From assembly GCF_026626705.1 (NCBI RefSeq), contig NZ_JAPNKC010000001.1, positions 9,008,001 through 9,072,000 on the forward strand: a stretch of DNA of 64,000 nucleotides. The letters run 5' to 3'. Both the position numbers and the translations under genes were made by a program. Below are positions 1 through 8,478 of this stretch, one piece after another; the first letter of the stretch is position 1; each line of letters starts with the position of its first letter. This DNA comes from Pyxidicoccus sp. MSG2. Lineage in GTDB: Bacteria; Myxococcota; Myxococcia; Myxococcales; Myxococcaceae. The notes beneath the pieces are model-generated. The model saw only the letters and a program-made list of their open reading frames with translations. It did no database searches and had not been told where the DNA came from.

Positions 1-479
1 GGCGTCGTCGTGAGCTGCGACACGCGCTCGCCCCACTCGAAGAGGCGCTTCGCGGGCGCGTCGGGGCGCCGGGCGTCGGCCACGTAGACCTGGGGCAGGC
101 CGTCGCGGCTGGAGATGAAGAGGGCCTGCTTGCCGTCACGGGTGAGCTGGGGCTCCAGGTTGACGAAGGCGTCCACCAGCGGCGTCACCTTGCGCCCCAA
201 TTCGGCGATGCGCGCCGCGTCCGCGCCGGTGGGAACGTCCGGCGCCACCTTCTCCGGTTTCACCTCCGCGTCCGCGGGAGCGGGGCCCCCGGACGTCGCG
301 GGCCCCGCGCTGGCCTGCGCGCCGTCAACGGGGACGGCACCCGGCATGCCCGTCGCGCCGGCCGGGGTGGTGGCGTCCGGCGCGGTGGCGGTGGGAGGGG
401 CTTCCGGCGGCGGCTGGGGCTGCGGCGAGCTCGCGCAGGCGGTCAGCAGCGTGACGAGTGCGAACAGGAAGGAGCGCAT
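1..479 (-). CDS. Lipoprotein with WD40/TolB-like propeller start, S9-peptidase-like (partial)
   Basis: The gene starts at ATG 479 and runs off the left edge. Seen: a short hydrophobic signal ending in a lipobox (LLTAC, Cys at residue 15), so it is probably a lipoprotein. A low-complexity Pro/Ala/Thr linker of about 70 residues follows. The region near the edge reads LEPQLTRDGKQALFISSRDG and then QVYVAD, which is the first blade of a TolB/WD40-like propeller as found at the N-terminus of S9 (prolyl oligopeptidase) family proteins. The catalytic part, if there is one, lies outside the window, so peptidase activity is inferred only. No strong ribosome binding site precedes the ATG. Confidence 0.6.
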   Translation of the reverse strand, partial: MRSFLFALVTLLTACASSPQPQPPPEAPPTATAPDATTPAGATGMPGAVPVDGAQASAGPATSGGPAPADAEVKPEKVAPDVPTGADAARIAELGRKVTPLVDAFVNLEPQLTRDGKQALFISSRDGLPQVYVADARRPDAPAKRLFEWGERVSQLTTT

Positions 480-559
480 GGCGCGGCAAGCTACAGCGCC
501 GCGCCGGGGACTCCATTCCGGCGCTCCGGGCGTCTGTCAGGCCCTGCACAGGGCGCGGC

Positions 560-946
560 TCAATCCAGGTAGCCCCAGCGGTCCTCCTCGAGGACGTAGA
601 AGGGGCGGCCGAAGGGAATCACCTCCGTCCAGCCCAGCACGTGCCGTGTCGAGTCGCCGTTCGGCTCGTAGGTGAAGCCGAAGTGCGGCCCGTCGTACTT
701 CGCGCGGGGGAGCTCCGGCAGGAAGCCGGGGACCAGTTCCTCCAGCGTGGCGGGGAACCGGCCGTGCTTCGCCTGGAAGGCCCGGCAGGCGGCGATGAGG
801 ACGTCCGCGTTCTTCCGGGCCCGCTCGCTCCCCGCGCGGTCGGGCCGGAGGACGACGTACACCGTCATCAGCCCGCTGGCGACATTCCCCACGAACCGCG
901 CCGTGGTGGCGAGGAGCCGGTGGACGGCTCCCTTCTGCGTGGACAT
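560..946 (-). CDS. Small hypothetical protein, type II pseudopilin C-terminus-like
   Basis: 128 residues. I chose ATG 946 (MSTQKG) because GGAGGG stands just upstream; a longer in-frame start at 1039 lacks support. After a weakly hydrophobic stretch (about residues 10-32) the protein has a helix followed by AKHGRFPATLEELVP. This pattern, a residue run then 'G-R-(Y/F)-P' and 'L..L', is seen in GspG-like pseudopilins and related small myxobacterial proteins. There is no prepilin cleavage motif, so a pilin role is doubtful. The gene lies alone, divergent from the small gene that begins at 1011. Confidence 0.55.
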   Translation of the reverse strand: MSTQKGAVHRLLATTARFVGNVASGLMTVYVVLRPDRAGSERARKNADVLIAACRAFQAKHGRFPATLEELVPGFLPELPRAKYDGPHFGFTYEPNGDSTRHVLGWTEVIPFGRPFYVLEEDRWGYLD

Positions 947-1010
947 GCGTGCCCTCCGGCGCGAGTCCTCATCTTCCCACGGCTGACTATCTTCGCTGAA
1001 GGGAGGACTC

Positions 1011-1199
1011 ATGCCGGACATCGACGAACGCCGACGCATGGGCGAGCCAGAAGAGGACGTGCTGGAGCGCCAGGGCGCCTACGTGGAAGAGGAGCCCGGC
1101 CACACGCCGGGCTGTGCCGAGGGAGATGACGAGGAGGCGCCGCACCGGACGCATCCCTGGCCGGACCCGGACAAGACGCCGGGGCGCGCGGAGGGCTGA
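1011..1199 (+). CDS. Small acidic hypothetical protein
   Basis: 62 residues beginning at ATG 1011, with a good ribosome binding site (GGGAGG, 4 nt before the start). The product is very acidic and rich in Glu, Asp, Pro and Gly, with no hydrophobic segment and no signal, so it should be a cytosolic and probably disordered polypeptide. It ends 7 bp before the stop codon of the convergent MFS gene. I do not recognise a family. The ribosome binding site and normal third-position GC support it being real. Confidence 0.5.
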   Translation: MPDIDERRRMGEPEEDVLERQGAYVEEEPGHTPGCAEGDDEEAPHRTHPWPDPDKTPGRAEG

Positions 1200-1206
1200 G
1201 CGCGGC

Positions 1207-2547
1207 TCAGCTCTCGCGGGGGCCGGTGCGCTCCGCCGCGATGTCCATCCCCGTGGCCACCTCCGGGATGATGCCCAGGCGCTGGTAGATGGGGCGCACG
1301 TGCGCGCGCAGGCCCGGCAGCTTCATCCGGAACCACGCCGCGCCCAGCAGGCACATGGCGCCGCCGATGGCGAGCGTCCGCGGCGCGCCCAGGTGCGTGG
1401 CCAGCACGCCCGCCAGCAGGCTCCCGAAGGGCGCGGTGCCCATGAAGGCCATGGCGTAGAAGCTCATCACCCGGCCGCGCATCCGCTCCTCGACGATGGT
1501 CTGCAGCACGGTGTTGCTGGACGCCGTCGTCACCATCATCCCGAAGCCGCAGAGCACCATGGTCACCATCGACAGGGCCAGGTGCCGCGAAGCTGAGAAC
1601 GCCAGCAGCCCCGCGCCGAAGAGCAGGGTGGTGGTGAAGATGACGCCGCCCAGCCCGCGCACGGAGCGCCGGGAGGCCAGGAACAGCGCGCCCGTCAGCG
1701 CGCCCAGTCCGGACGCGGCCATCAGGAAGCCCAGCGTGTTGGGCCCGCCGTGCAGCACCTGGGACGCCATCACCGGCATCAGCGTGGTGAGGGGCATCCC
1801 CATCAGGCTCACCACGGCGATGAGCCCCAGCAGGGTGCGGATGGGCGGGAAGTGGAAGGCGTGCTGGAAGCCCTCCTTCAACTCCGTGAGGACGTGCTGC
1901 GGGCCCTGCGTGCGGGTGCGCGGGGTGATGCGCATGGCCAGCAGTGAGGCAATCACCGCCAGGTAGCTGAACGCGTCGATGAGGAAGCAGCCGCCCTCTC
2001 CCAGGACGGCGATGAGCGCGCCGGCCACGGACGGGCCCAGCAGTCGCGCCCCGTTGAAGATGGACGAGTTGAGGGCGATGGCGTTGGGCAGGTCCGCGCG
2101 GTCCTCCACCATCTCCACCACGAAGGACTGCCGCGCCGGCATGTCGAAGGCGTTGATGAGCCCCTGGAACACCATCAGCGCGCCGACGTGCCACACGGCG
2201 ATGTGGCCGCTGAGCGCGAGCACCGCGAGCACGAGCGACTGGAGCATTGCCAGCACCTGCGTCACCACCAGCACCCGGTGCCGGTTCCACCGGTCCACCA
2301 GGACGCCCGCGAGGGGGCCCAGGAGGAAGGTGGGAATCTGCCCGCAGAAGCCGATGACCCCCAGCAGCAGCGCCGACCCGGTGAGCCGGTACACCAGCCA
2401 GGCGGTCGCCACCCGCGTGAGCCACGTGCCGATGAGCGACACGCTCTGCCCCACGAAGAAGAGCCGGTAGTTGCGGGAGCTCAGGGCCCGGAGCCCGAAC
2501 CTCCACCCTCCGCGTGGGCGCGGCGCCCCGGATGCTCGCTCCTCCAT
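1207..2547 (-). CDS. MFS transporter, EntS/MFS_3-like exporter
   Basis: 446 residues with about 12 predicted membrane segments. The cytosolic loop 2-3 motif GPLAGVLVDRWNRHR (residues 77-91) is the MFS motif A as seen in the EntS/MFS_3 subfamily of siderophore and drug exporters. A related motif recurs after the sixth helix region. N- and C-terminal tails are short and charged. It starts at ATG 2547 and sits divergently from the lipoprotein at 2755. The substrate cannot be read from the sequence; proton-driven export of a small molecule is the family expectation. Confidence 0.85.
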   Translation of the reverse strand: MEERASGAPRPRGGWRFGLRALSSRNYRLFFVGQSVSLIGTWLTRVATAWLVYRLTGSALLLGVIGFCGQIPTFLLGPLAGVLVDRWNRHRVLVVTQVLAMLQSLVLAVLALSGHIAVWHVGALMVFQGLINAFDMPARQSFVVEMVEDRADLPNAIALNSSIFNGARLLGPSVAGALIAVLGEGGCFLIDAFSYLAVIASLLAMRITPRTRTQGPQHVLTELKEGFQHAFHFPPIRTLLGLIAVVSLMGMPLTTLMPVMASQVLHGGPNTLGFLMAASGLGALTGALFLASRRSVRGLGGVIFTTTLLFGAGLLAFSASRHLALSMVTMVLCGFGMMVTTASSNTVLQTIVEERMRGRVMSFYAMAFMGTAPFGSLLAGVLATHLGAPRTLAIGGAMCLLGAAWFRMKLPGLRAHVRPIYQRLGIIPEVATGMDIAAERTGPRES

Positions 2548-2754
2548 GATTAAGCGCCTGCTCCTTCCCGGATGTCCGCGTGACGGGCGCTGGCCGCGCG
2601 GCGTGCTGCGGGAAACCTGGGCACCACAAGGAGGACGCCGCCATCGCCTGTCTGGAGGGCAGGCAGCCGTGGCTCCGCCGGGCTCCGCTCATTCCTCGGG
2701 CTGGCGCACCTGTTGCTCACCTGCCGCTTCCGTGGGGCCAGAGGGAGGAAGCGT

Positions 2755-5748
2755 GTGAGAAGGTGGACAGGCGCGGTGGTGGGGTGGGGCATGGGTGTGG
2801 CGCTCGCGGTCCTCGCAGGGTGCGGCACAACCCACGATGAGGCAACGGATTCCACAGCGGAGCCCGAAAGCGCGGGCGCGAAGGAAGCGCCACTGACGAC
2901 GCAGACGGTGACGGTGGCGGCCGCAGCGGATGCGCACGTGGTGGCGACGGCTGCGACGACGAGCTACGGCTCCTCGCCCACGCTGGAGGTGGACCTCGCG
3001 CCCGAGTCCCAGGCCTACCTCAAGTTCCTGGTGCCAGAGCTTCCGGGGATGGTGACGGCGGCGCGGCTGCGCCTGTACGCGCTGGATGGCTCCTCCAACG
3101 GGCCCTCTGTCTATGACCCGCCGGGCGTCCGCAGCTGGAACGAGACGGTGACGTGGAACACCCGCCCGCAGTGGGACGGCTGGCGGATAGCGACCGCGGG
3201 GCCCGTGGCCAGCGGTACCTGGATGGAGTTGGACGTCTCGAGCATGTACGTCTACGGGGGCGGCTGGGTCGAAATCTACATGTCCGCGGACAGCACGGAC
3301 GGCGTGACGCTGGCCTCCAGCGAGCACCCCGACACGACGCTCCGCCCGCAGCTCGTCCTCACGGTGGAGTCCGCCGAGGACCACCCGACGCCCGCCCCCG
3401 CGCCGCTGCCGGTGTCCGGCGCCCCCGTGAGCTTCTCGCCGAGCGCGGACACGTACGTCTCCGCGGACAGCGCGACCTCCGCCAGCGGTGGCGCCTCCAC
3501 GTCGTTGCTCGCGGACAACTCGCCGCAGCAGGAGGTGCACCTGCGCTTCTCGGTGCAGGGGCTGACGGAGACGGTGCAGCGCGCGGTGCTGCGCGTGTAC
3601 GCCAGCGCGGGCACGGATGACGGCCCGGCGGTGTACGCAACGCAGGGGAGCTGGAGCGAGGCCACCGTCACCTGGAACAGCCGCCCCACGAAGGTGGGCG
3701 CGGCGCTGGACGACTCGCAGGCCATCGCCGCGGGCGCGTCCGTGGACTACGACGTGACGGACCTCGTGCGCGGCAATGGTGACTACACGCTCGGGCTCTA
3801 CGGGACGTCCACCGACGGGGTGACGTTCCTGTCGCGTGAGAGCGCGGACACCCCGCGTCGCCCGAAGCTCCTCGTCTGGTCGGGCGCGCCCGGGGCCGCG
3901 CCCACGGATGCGTGCCTGACGCGCACGGAGCTCTTCTCCGCCGGGACGGGCACGGCGCAGGACACGTACGCCGACGAGGGCACGCCGGACATGACGTTCC
4001 ACCACCAGGCGGCGCTGCGGGTGGACTCGGAGCCGCGCGCGGAGAGCTTCCTCGACTTCGACGTGCAATTGGGCGCCGGCCAGGTGCGCCGCGTGTTGCT
4101 GCGCCTGTACTCGGTGGACGGGACGGGCAATGGGCCGAGGCTCTTCCGTGCGGCGCCCTTCGACGCGGCGGCGACGGACTGGAGCCATCGCCCGGCGGTG
4201 ACGGGGAGCGCTCTCGGAGACCTCGGTGCCGTCGCCCGCGACGCATGGGTGGAGTACGACGTGACGGACGTGGTGACGGCGTCCGGCCGCTACACCTTCG
4301 CCCTGCTGCCGGACAGCACGGACGGGGCGCGCTTCGTCTCGTCGGAGGCGCAGGAGAAGGGCATCATCTCCGGCGCGCCCCAGCTCGTCGTCGTCTACGA
4401 GACGGGCGCGTTCTGCTCGTACCGGGGCACGCAGCCCTCGGGCACCACGGCGTGGGCGCGCCAGTCGGGCGGCCCGCTCGCGGAGCGCTCCGTCCACATC
4501 GCCCCGGCGCCGGGCGGTGGCTTCGCGGCCCTGAGCACGGTGGAGCAGACGCCGGCCGCGCCCTATTCCTTGGCGCAGACGAACGTCATCACCCTCCACC
4601 GCGCGGACGGGAGCGTGGCGTGGACGCGCTCCTTCGCGCAGGCGGGGGTGGAGCTGAGCCGGGTGACGGTGACGGCGCTGGGCAACGTCCTGGTGGCGGG
4701 CAGCTACTCCGGGGCTCCGGACCTGGGGAAGGGCGCGCTGCCGCGGGGCTCGGGCCTGGTGGTGGTGAAGCTCACGCCGTCGGGCGCGGTGGACTGGACG
4801 CGCGGCTTCACGGCGTGGTTCGACACCTCCGAGGGGCGCCAGGACAATCCGATGACCGCGTATGACCTGGCCACGGACGCGCACGGCAGCGCCATCCTGG
4901 TGGGCACGTTCTGGGGCTACACGGACTTCGGCACCGGCCCGGTGTACTCGGGCAAGCCCTACCCGTACGACGACGAGTACCCGAACTCCTTCGTCCTGAA
5001 GCTCCAGTGGGACGGCGCGTACCTCTGGTCTCACGTGCTGGTGGGCAGCGGCCTGCGCGGGACGCTGGCGACGAGCGTCGCCGTGGACGCCGCGGAGAGC
5101 ATCACCGTCGGTGGCTGGTCGGGGGGCGACACGGACTTTGGCGGGGGCGCCATCTCCGGGCGCGGTCCCTTCGTGGCGCGGTGGACGTCGGCCGGCGCGC
5201 ACGCCTGGTCCCGCGTCCTTCCGGTCCAATGGAGCAGCCTGACGGGCGTGGGCGTACTGCCGGATGGGCGCGTCGCGTTCGCGGCCGACTTCGGGGGCCG
5301 CTTCACGTTCGCCGGCCAGGCGTACGCCAGCAGCGACCCGGACGACTACGAGGGCGGCCCGCGCGACGGCATGCTGGGGCTGCTCTCCAGCACGGGCGCC
5401 GACCTCGCGCTGCGCCAGTTCCCCCGGCACATTTTCGGTGACCTCGTCGTGGACGCGGCGGGCACGCTCGTCACCTCGCAGGAGGGCGGCGGCAGTGGCT
5501 TCGGGCTGGGACCGGTGGGCCCGGCCTCCCCCGACACGGCGCGCCCGACGGTGGCGGCGTTCGGCTCGGATCTGGGGACGCGCTGGGTGCGCGTCTTCGA
5601 TGCGCTGGGCAACCGGCTCCAGCTCGCGGCCACGCAGGACGGCGTCGTGGCGTCCGGGGACTTCACCGGCCCGTTCGAGCTGGACGGCACCTGGTACACG
5701 CCGCTGTCGCGGCGCTCGGACCTGCTGCGCCTCCAGCTGAAGCCGTAG
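2755..5748 (+). CDS. Large lipoprotein with three DNRLRE modules and a beta-propeller
   Basis: 997 residues. The GTG at 2755 is preferred over the upstream TTG at 2713 because AGGGAGGA lies just before it and the product then begins with a classic lipoprotein signal (LAVLAGC). Three tandem modules of about 170 residues each carry the DNRLRE/CBM96 signature: a 'DTYV/DAHV' start, 'LRLYA/LRVYA/LRLYS' strands, 'W.e.tvTWn.rP', and a closing 'VTDLV..G.YT(L/F)' strand. The C-terminal half (from about residue 575) has repeated blades with phrases such as 'GNVLVAGSYSG' and 'ITVGGWSGGDTDFG', typical of SBBP-type seven-bladed propellers. It is probably an outer-surface adhesion or carbohydrate-binding protein. 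That role is inferred. Confidence 0.85.
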   Translation: MRRWTGAVVGWGMGVALAVLAGCGTTHDEATDSTAEPESAGAKEAPLTTQTVTVAAAADAHVVATAATTSYGSSPTLEVDLAPESQAYLKFLVPELPGMVTAARLRLYALDGSSNGPSVYDPPGVRSWNETVTWNTRPQWDGWRIATAGPVASGTWMELDVSSMYVYGGGWVEIYMSADSTDGVTLASSEHPDTTLRPQLVLTVESAEDHPTPAPAPLPVSGAPVSFSPSADTYVSADSATSASGGASTSLLADNSPQQEVHLRFSVQGLTETVQRAVLRVYASAGTDDGPAVYATQGSWSEATVTWNSRPTKVGAALDDSQAIAAGASVDYDVTDLVRGNGDYTLGLYGTSTDGVTFLSRESADTPRRPKLLVWSGAPGAAPTDACLTRTELFSAGTGTAQDTYADEGTPDMTFHHQAALRVDSEPRAESFLDFDVQLGAGQVRRVLLRLYSVDGTGNGPRLFRAAPFDAAATDWSHRPAVTGSALGDLGAVARDAWVEYDVTDVVTASGRYTFALLPDSTDGARFVSSEAQEKGIISGAPQLVVVYETGAFCSYRGTQPSGTTAWARQSGGPLAERSVHIAPAPGGGFAALSTVEQTPAAPYSLAQTNVITLHRADGSVAWTRSFAQAGVELSRVTVTALGNVLVAGSYSGAPDLGKGALPRGSGLVVVKLTPSGAVDWTRGFTAWFDTSEGRQDNPMTAYDLATDAHGSAILVGTFWGYTDFGTGPVYSGKPYPYDDEYPNSFVLKLQWDGAYLWSHVLVGSGLRGTLATSVAVDAAESITVGGWSGGDTDFGGGAISGRGPFVARWTSAGAHAWSRVLPVQWSSLTGVGVLPDGRVAFAADFGGRFTFAGQAYASSDPDDYEGGPRDGMLGLLSSTGADLALRQFPRHIFGDLVVDAAGTLVTSQEGGGSGFGLGPVGPASPDTARPTVAAFGSDLGTRWVRVFDALGNRLQLAATQDGVVASGDFTGPFELDGTWYTPLSRRSDLLRLQLKP

Positions 5749-5765
5749 TCAGCCGAAGCGGGACT

Positions 5766-5800
5766 TCGCGCGAGGCCGGGCTCTGGACGGCCTCGCGCGA
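5766..5800. terminator. Bidirectional hairpin terminator
   Basis: A perfect 12-bp inverted repeat (TCGCGCGAGGCC / GGCCTCGCGCGA) with an 11-nt loop sits in the 59-bp gap between the convergent genes ending at 5748 and 5808. No long T-run follows, so its efficiency is uncertain, but its place and symmetry fit a shared terminator. Confidence 0.7.
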
Positions 5801-5807
5801 GGGTGCA

Positions 5808-6404
5808 TCACCAGTTGATGAGGTAGGCGCAGGTGGCCGCGCCCTTCAGCCGGCAGTCCTGGTGCGGGCCGTGCGTGAGGGTGGCCTTGGGCTCGAAGCG
5901 CTGGGCCATGCCCCGGATGAGCCCCACGTTGAAGCGGCACGGGTAGAGGTCGTCGCACACCACGAGGGCCTCGTTCTTCCCGGCCACGGGCTGGAAGCTG
6001 ACGTGCCCGATTCCCTCCAGCATCTCCCCCGTCGCCGGGTTGAACATGGGCTTGCCGTCCAGGCGGTGGTTCATGTGGTAGGCGACGTCGATGCCCGCGA
6101 TCGCCGAGTGGATGTCGCGGATGTTCGGCGGGAACTCGGCGAACTGGGGAATCATCGAGCCCACCTTCTCCAGGCCCCGGCCTCCGAGCAGCGTCTCGAT
6201 CTTCTTGTAGACGGGCAGGTAGTTCTCGAGCGGGTACCAGGCCGTCGGGTCCACGACGGGCCTGCCCTGGGCGTCGCGCGTCTGGATCTTCATCGTCTTC
6301 ATCAACTCCTCGATGAGGACGGAGAAGCCCTTGACGGCGTCGACGATGGAGACGGTGCTCGAGCCGCTGACGGCCAGCCGGCTGATGGATACGTATTCGG
6401 TCAT
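5808..6404 (-). CDS. V4R/HNOB-like small-molecule sensor protein
   Basis: 198 residues, starting at ATG 6404 (MTEYVS). The C-terminal third has a run 'GHVSFQPV', then 'GLIRGMAQRFEPKATLTHG', then 'C..KGAATCAYLINW'. This layout, a helix after 'vGLirGmA.rF' followed by two Cys around a 'kG' turn, is that of 4-vinyl-reductase (V4R) and haem-NO-binding (HNOB) sensor domains. The gene lies 38 bp downstream of the STAS/RsbR-like gene on the same strand and is probably co-transcribed, so it may feed a ligand signal to that regulator. The ligand is unknown, and the Cys pair could bind a metal or cofactor. Confidence 0.6.
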   Translation of the reverse strand: MTEYVSISRLAVSGSSTVSIVDAVKGFSVLIEELMKTMKIQTRDAQGRPVVDPTAWYPLENYLPVYKKIETLLGGRGLEKVGSMIPQFAEFPPNIRDIHSAIAGIDVAYHMNHRLDGKPMFNPATGEMLEGIGHVSFQPVAGKNEALVVCDDLYPCRFNVGLIRGMAQRFEPKATLTHGPHQDCRLKGAATCAYLINW

Positions 6405-6442
6405 GGGAGCTTTCTGGGGAAGGGGGCGTTCGGGGCGGGGAC

Positions 6443-7147
6443 TCAGGTGCGCTGCCCGCCGCTCGCCTCGAAGGCGCGCAGGGCGGAGTTGTTGCGCAGG
6501 TGCAGCAGGCACTCCTGGATGCCGTCGCGGAGCGTGGCGAGCGTCTTCACGCCGCGCAGCTCCACGCCAATCTGGGTCAGCGTCTGGGCGATGAAGGGGC
6601 TGATGCCGGTGATGACGCAGTGGGTGCCGAGCAGGCGCGCGGCGGCCACCATCTTCACGAAGTGGTTGGCCGTCGCGGTGTCCACCACCTCCACGCCGGT
6701 GATGTCGATGATGACGCAGCGGGCCTTGCCCTGGGAGATGCGGTGCAGGAGCCGCTCGGTCATCTCCACCGAGCGCAGCGTGTCCATGACGCCGACGATG
6801 GGCAGCGTCAGGATGTTGTCCCACAGCTCGATGATGGGCGTGGACAAGTCCCGGATGGCCTCGCGCTGCCGCTCGATGGTGGCCAGCTTCTCCTCCAGCT
6901 CGCTGCGCGCGGACTCGAGCTTCTGGATGGACTGCGCGTTCTCCTTCACCGAGGCGTGGAGCTGCCGGGCGAAGAGGTTGATGGTCTCCTCGAAGGAGGA
7001 GAACGCGTCCTCCCCATCCAGGGGGATGAGGTGTTGGTTCGGGTCGAACTCGCCCAGGGAAATCATCGCCAGCACGTCGCGGACGCGCTCCAGGCGCTCC
7101 AGGTCGATGGCGACGGTGGAGGAGGACTCCGGTTGGGGCTGGCGCAT
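6443..7147 (-). CDS. RsbR-type STAS-domain regulator
   Basis: 234 residues from ATG 7147. An N-terminal helical region is followed by a coiled coil (about residues 65-105, with QKLESARSELEEKLATIERQ) and a C-terminal STAS domain. The STAS start 'LSTPIIELWDNILTLPIVG' and 'IIDITGVEVVDTATANHFVKM' are the RsbR/RsbS-type core; the residues after 'DITGV' include Thr at the position usually phosphorylated by RsbT-like kinases. Such proteins form stressosome-like complexes controlling sigma factors or second-messenger enzymes. No RsbS or RsbT is nearby; the V4R-like gene downstream is the likely partner. No clear Shine-Dalgarno precedes the start. Confidence 0.8.
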   Translation of the reverse strand: MRQPQPESSSTVAIDLERLERVRDVLAMISLGEFDPNQHLIPLDGEDAFSSFEETINLFARQLHASVKENAQSIQKLESARSELEEKLATIERQREAIRDLSTPIIELWDNILTLPIVGVMDTLRSVEMTERLLHRISQGKARCVIIDITGVEVVDTATANHFVKMVAAARLLGTHCVITGISPFIAQTLTQIGVELRGVKTLATLRDGIQECLLHLRNNSALRAFEASGGQRT

Positions 7148-7207
7148 GGGGGGAGGGACCGGCGCCCGGGGGAAGAGTAGGGGGGCCCGGGCCGAGGCCA
7201 ATGAATT

Positions 7208-7236
7208 GTTATGCCCAAAACAAATATCCGTATCAA
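7208..7236 (-). promoter_or_regulatory. Candidate sigma-70-type promoter for the RsbR-like gene
   Basis: Read on the minus strand, TTGATA (7236-7231) and CATAAC (7213-7208) are spaced 17 nt, about 50 nt before the start at 7147. They sit in an AT-rich patch (about 7197-7245) that stands out from the GC-rich surroundings. The rest of the 370-bp divergent gap (7148-7517) shows no gene that I can support. Confidence 0.4.
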
Positions 7237-7517
7237 GGGCAGGGGGCCGTCCCTCGGAAGGCCGCCAGGAGCACAGGTTGAGACATTCAAGCGAGACATG
7301 GCGGTAACAGCGGGTTTCCCGGGACGATGAAAGGCAATACAGGGTGCGCGGCTCTTGATGAGTCATTGCGTCGGCTGCCTGCCCGGGTTCTTTTTTTGGC
7401 GCAGTGCGTTGAGGTCGAGCAGGCGAGCAGACGCCGTGGACCACCTTCCCTTTGGAGGGGAGAAGCCGCGACACTGCGCCTCCACCGCGTAGGCGTTCCG
7501 AAGGAGGGACTGCGGCC

Positions 7518-8381
7518 ATGGCGCACCTGGAGTTGATACCGAAGCGCGACCTGTCGAGCTTCCGCAAGCTGGCGATCGGGAGCTGGAAGACGGCGTATGA
7601 CCCCACCGTCTACGGGACGCTGACGGTGCGCATGGACAAGGCGATGGCGTACATCGAGGCCTTCCGCCAGCGCACCGGCGTGCGGCTCACGGTGACGCAC
7701 CTGGTGGCCAAGGCGATGGGCGAGGCGCTGCGCCGCTGCCCGGACGCCAACGCCATCCTCCGCTACAACCGCATCTACCTGCGCCAGCGGGTGACGCTCT
7801 CCACGCTCGTGGTGCAGACGGACGGCGGCAAGGTGGACCTCACCTCGGCGCGCATCGAGGACGCGGACAAGAAGAGCCTGCGCGAGATTGCCGGAGACCT
7901 GGAGGAGGCGGTGCGCCGCGTGCGCGAGCGCCGCGACGTGGCGCTGGAGAAGGGCAAGGGGACCATCCAGAAGATTCCCTACCTCTTCCTCAACACCTTC
8001 ACCTGGCTCCTGTCCTTCTTCATGTACACGCTGAACCTGGACCTGAGCCGGTTCGGCATGCCGAAGGACGCGTTCGGCTCGGCCATCATCACCAACGTGG
8101 GCTCGCTGGGGCTGGACACGGCGTACGTGCCGCTGGCGCCGTACACCCGCGTGCCCATCTTCGTCGCGCCCGGCGCGGTGAAGGAGGTGCCGGTGGTGGA
8201 GGACGGCAAGGTGGTGCCGGGCAAGGTGATGAACATCAACGCGACGTTCGACCACCGCTTCATCGACGGGTTCCACGCCGGCGTGCTCGCCAACACCCTG
8301 CGGGAGATGCTGGAGAACCCCTTCGAGAGCTTCGACGCGCTCCCGGAGGCCGCCGAGGCCCCCGTGGCCGCGGTGGGGTAG
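7518..8381 (+). CDS. 2-oxo acid dehydrogenase E2-like acyltransferase catalytic domain protein
   Basis: 287 residues. ATG 7518 has a near-perfect ribosome binding site (AAGGAGGG). The chain is a lone E2/CAT-fold catalytic domain with no lipoyl or peripheral-subunit-binding domain. It ends with the hallmark 'TFDHRFIDGFHAG', which carries the active-site His and Asp of the DHxxxDG motif. 'AIITNVGSLGLDTAYVPL' is the usual substrate-channel strand. A hydrophobic insertion at about residues 155-175 is unusual. Lone domains of this kind act as acyltransferases outside the classical complexes; the acyl donor is unknown. No E1 or E3 genes lie nearby. Confidence 0.75.
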   Translation: MAHLELIPKRDLSSFRKLAIGSWKTAYDPTVYGTLTVRMDKAMAYIEAFRQRTGVRLTVTHLVAKAMGEALRRCPDANAILRYNRIYLRQRVTLSTLVVQTDGGKVDLTSARIEDADKKSLREIAGDLEEAVRRVRERRDVALEKGKGTIQKIPYLFLNTFTWLLSFFMYTLNLDLSRFGMPKDAFGSAIITNVGSLGLDTAYVPLAPYTRVPIFVAPGAVKEVPVVEDGKVVPGKVMNINATFDHRFIDGFHAGVLANTLREMLENPFESFDALPEAAEAPVAAVG

Positions 8382-8478
8382 GCGGGCAGACAGTCCCGCG
8401 AGGCGCCTTCAGCTTTTCGCAAGGTGTCTGAAGTGGAATCCCCTCCGTGGCCCTGAAGCGGGGCCGGGGAGGATTCAC

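Noticed and set aside
2689..5430. Minus-strand open frame of 913 codons opposite the DNRLRE lipoprotein
   Set aside because: Antisense shadow of a high-GC gene: Arg/Ala/His-rich, no ribosome binding site, no recognisable domain.
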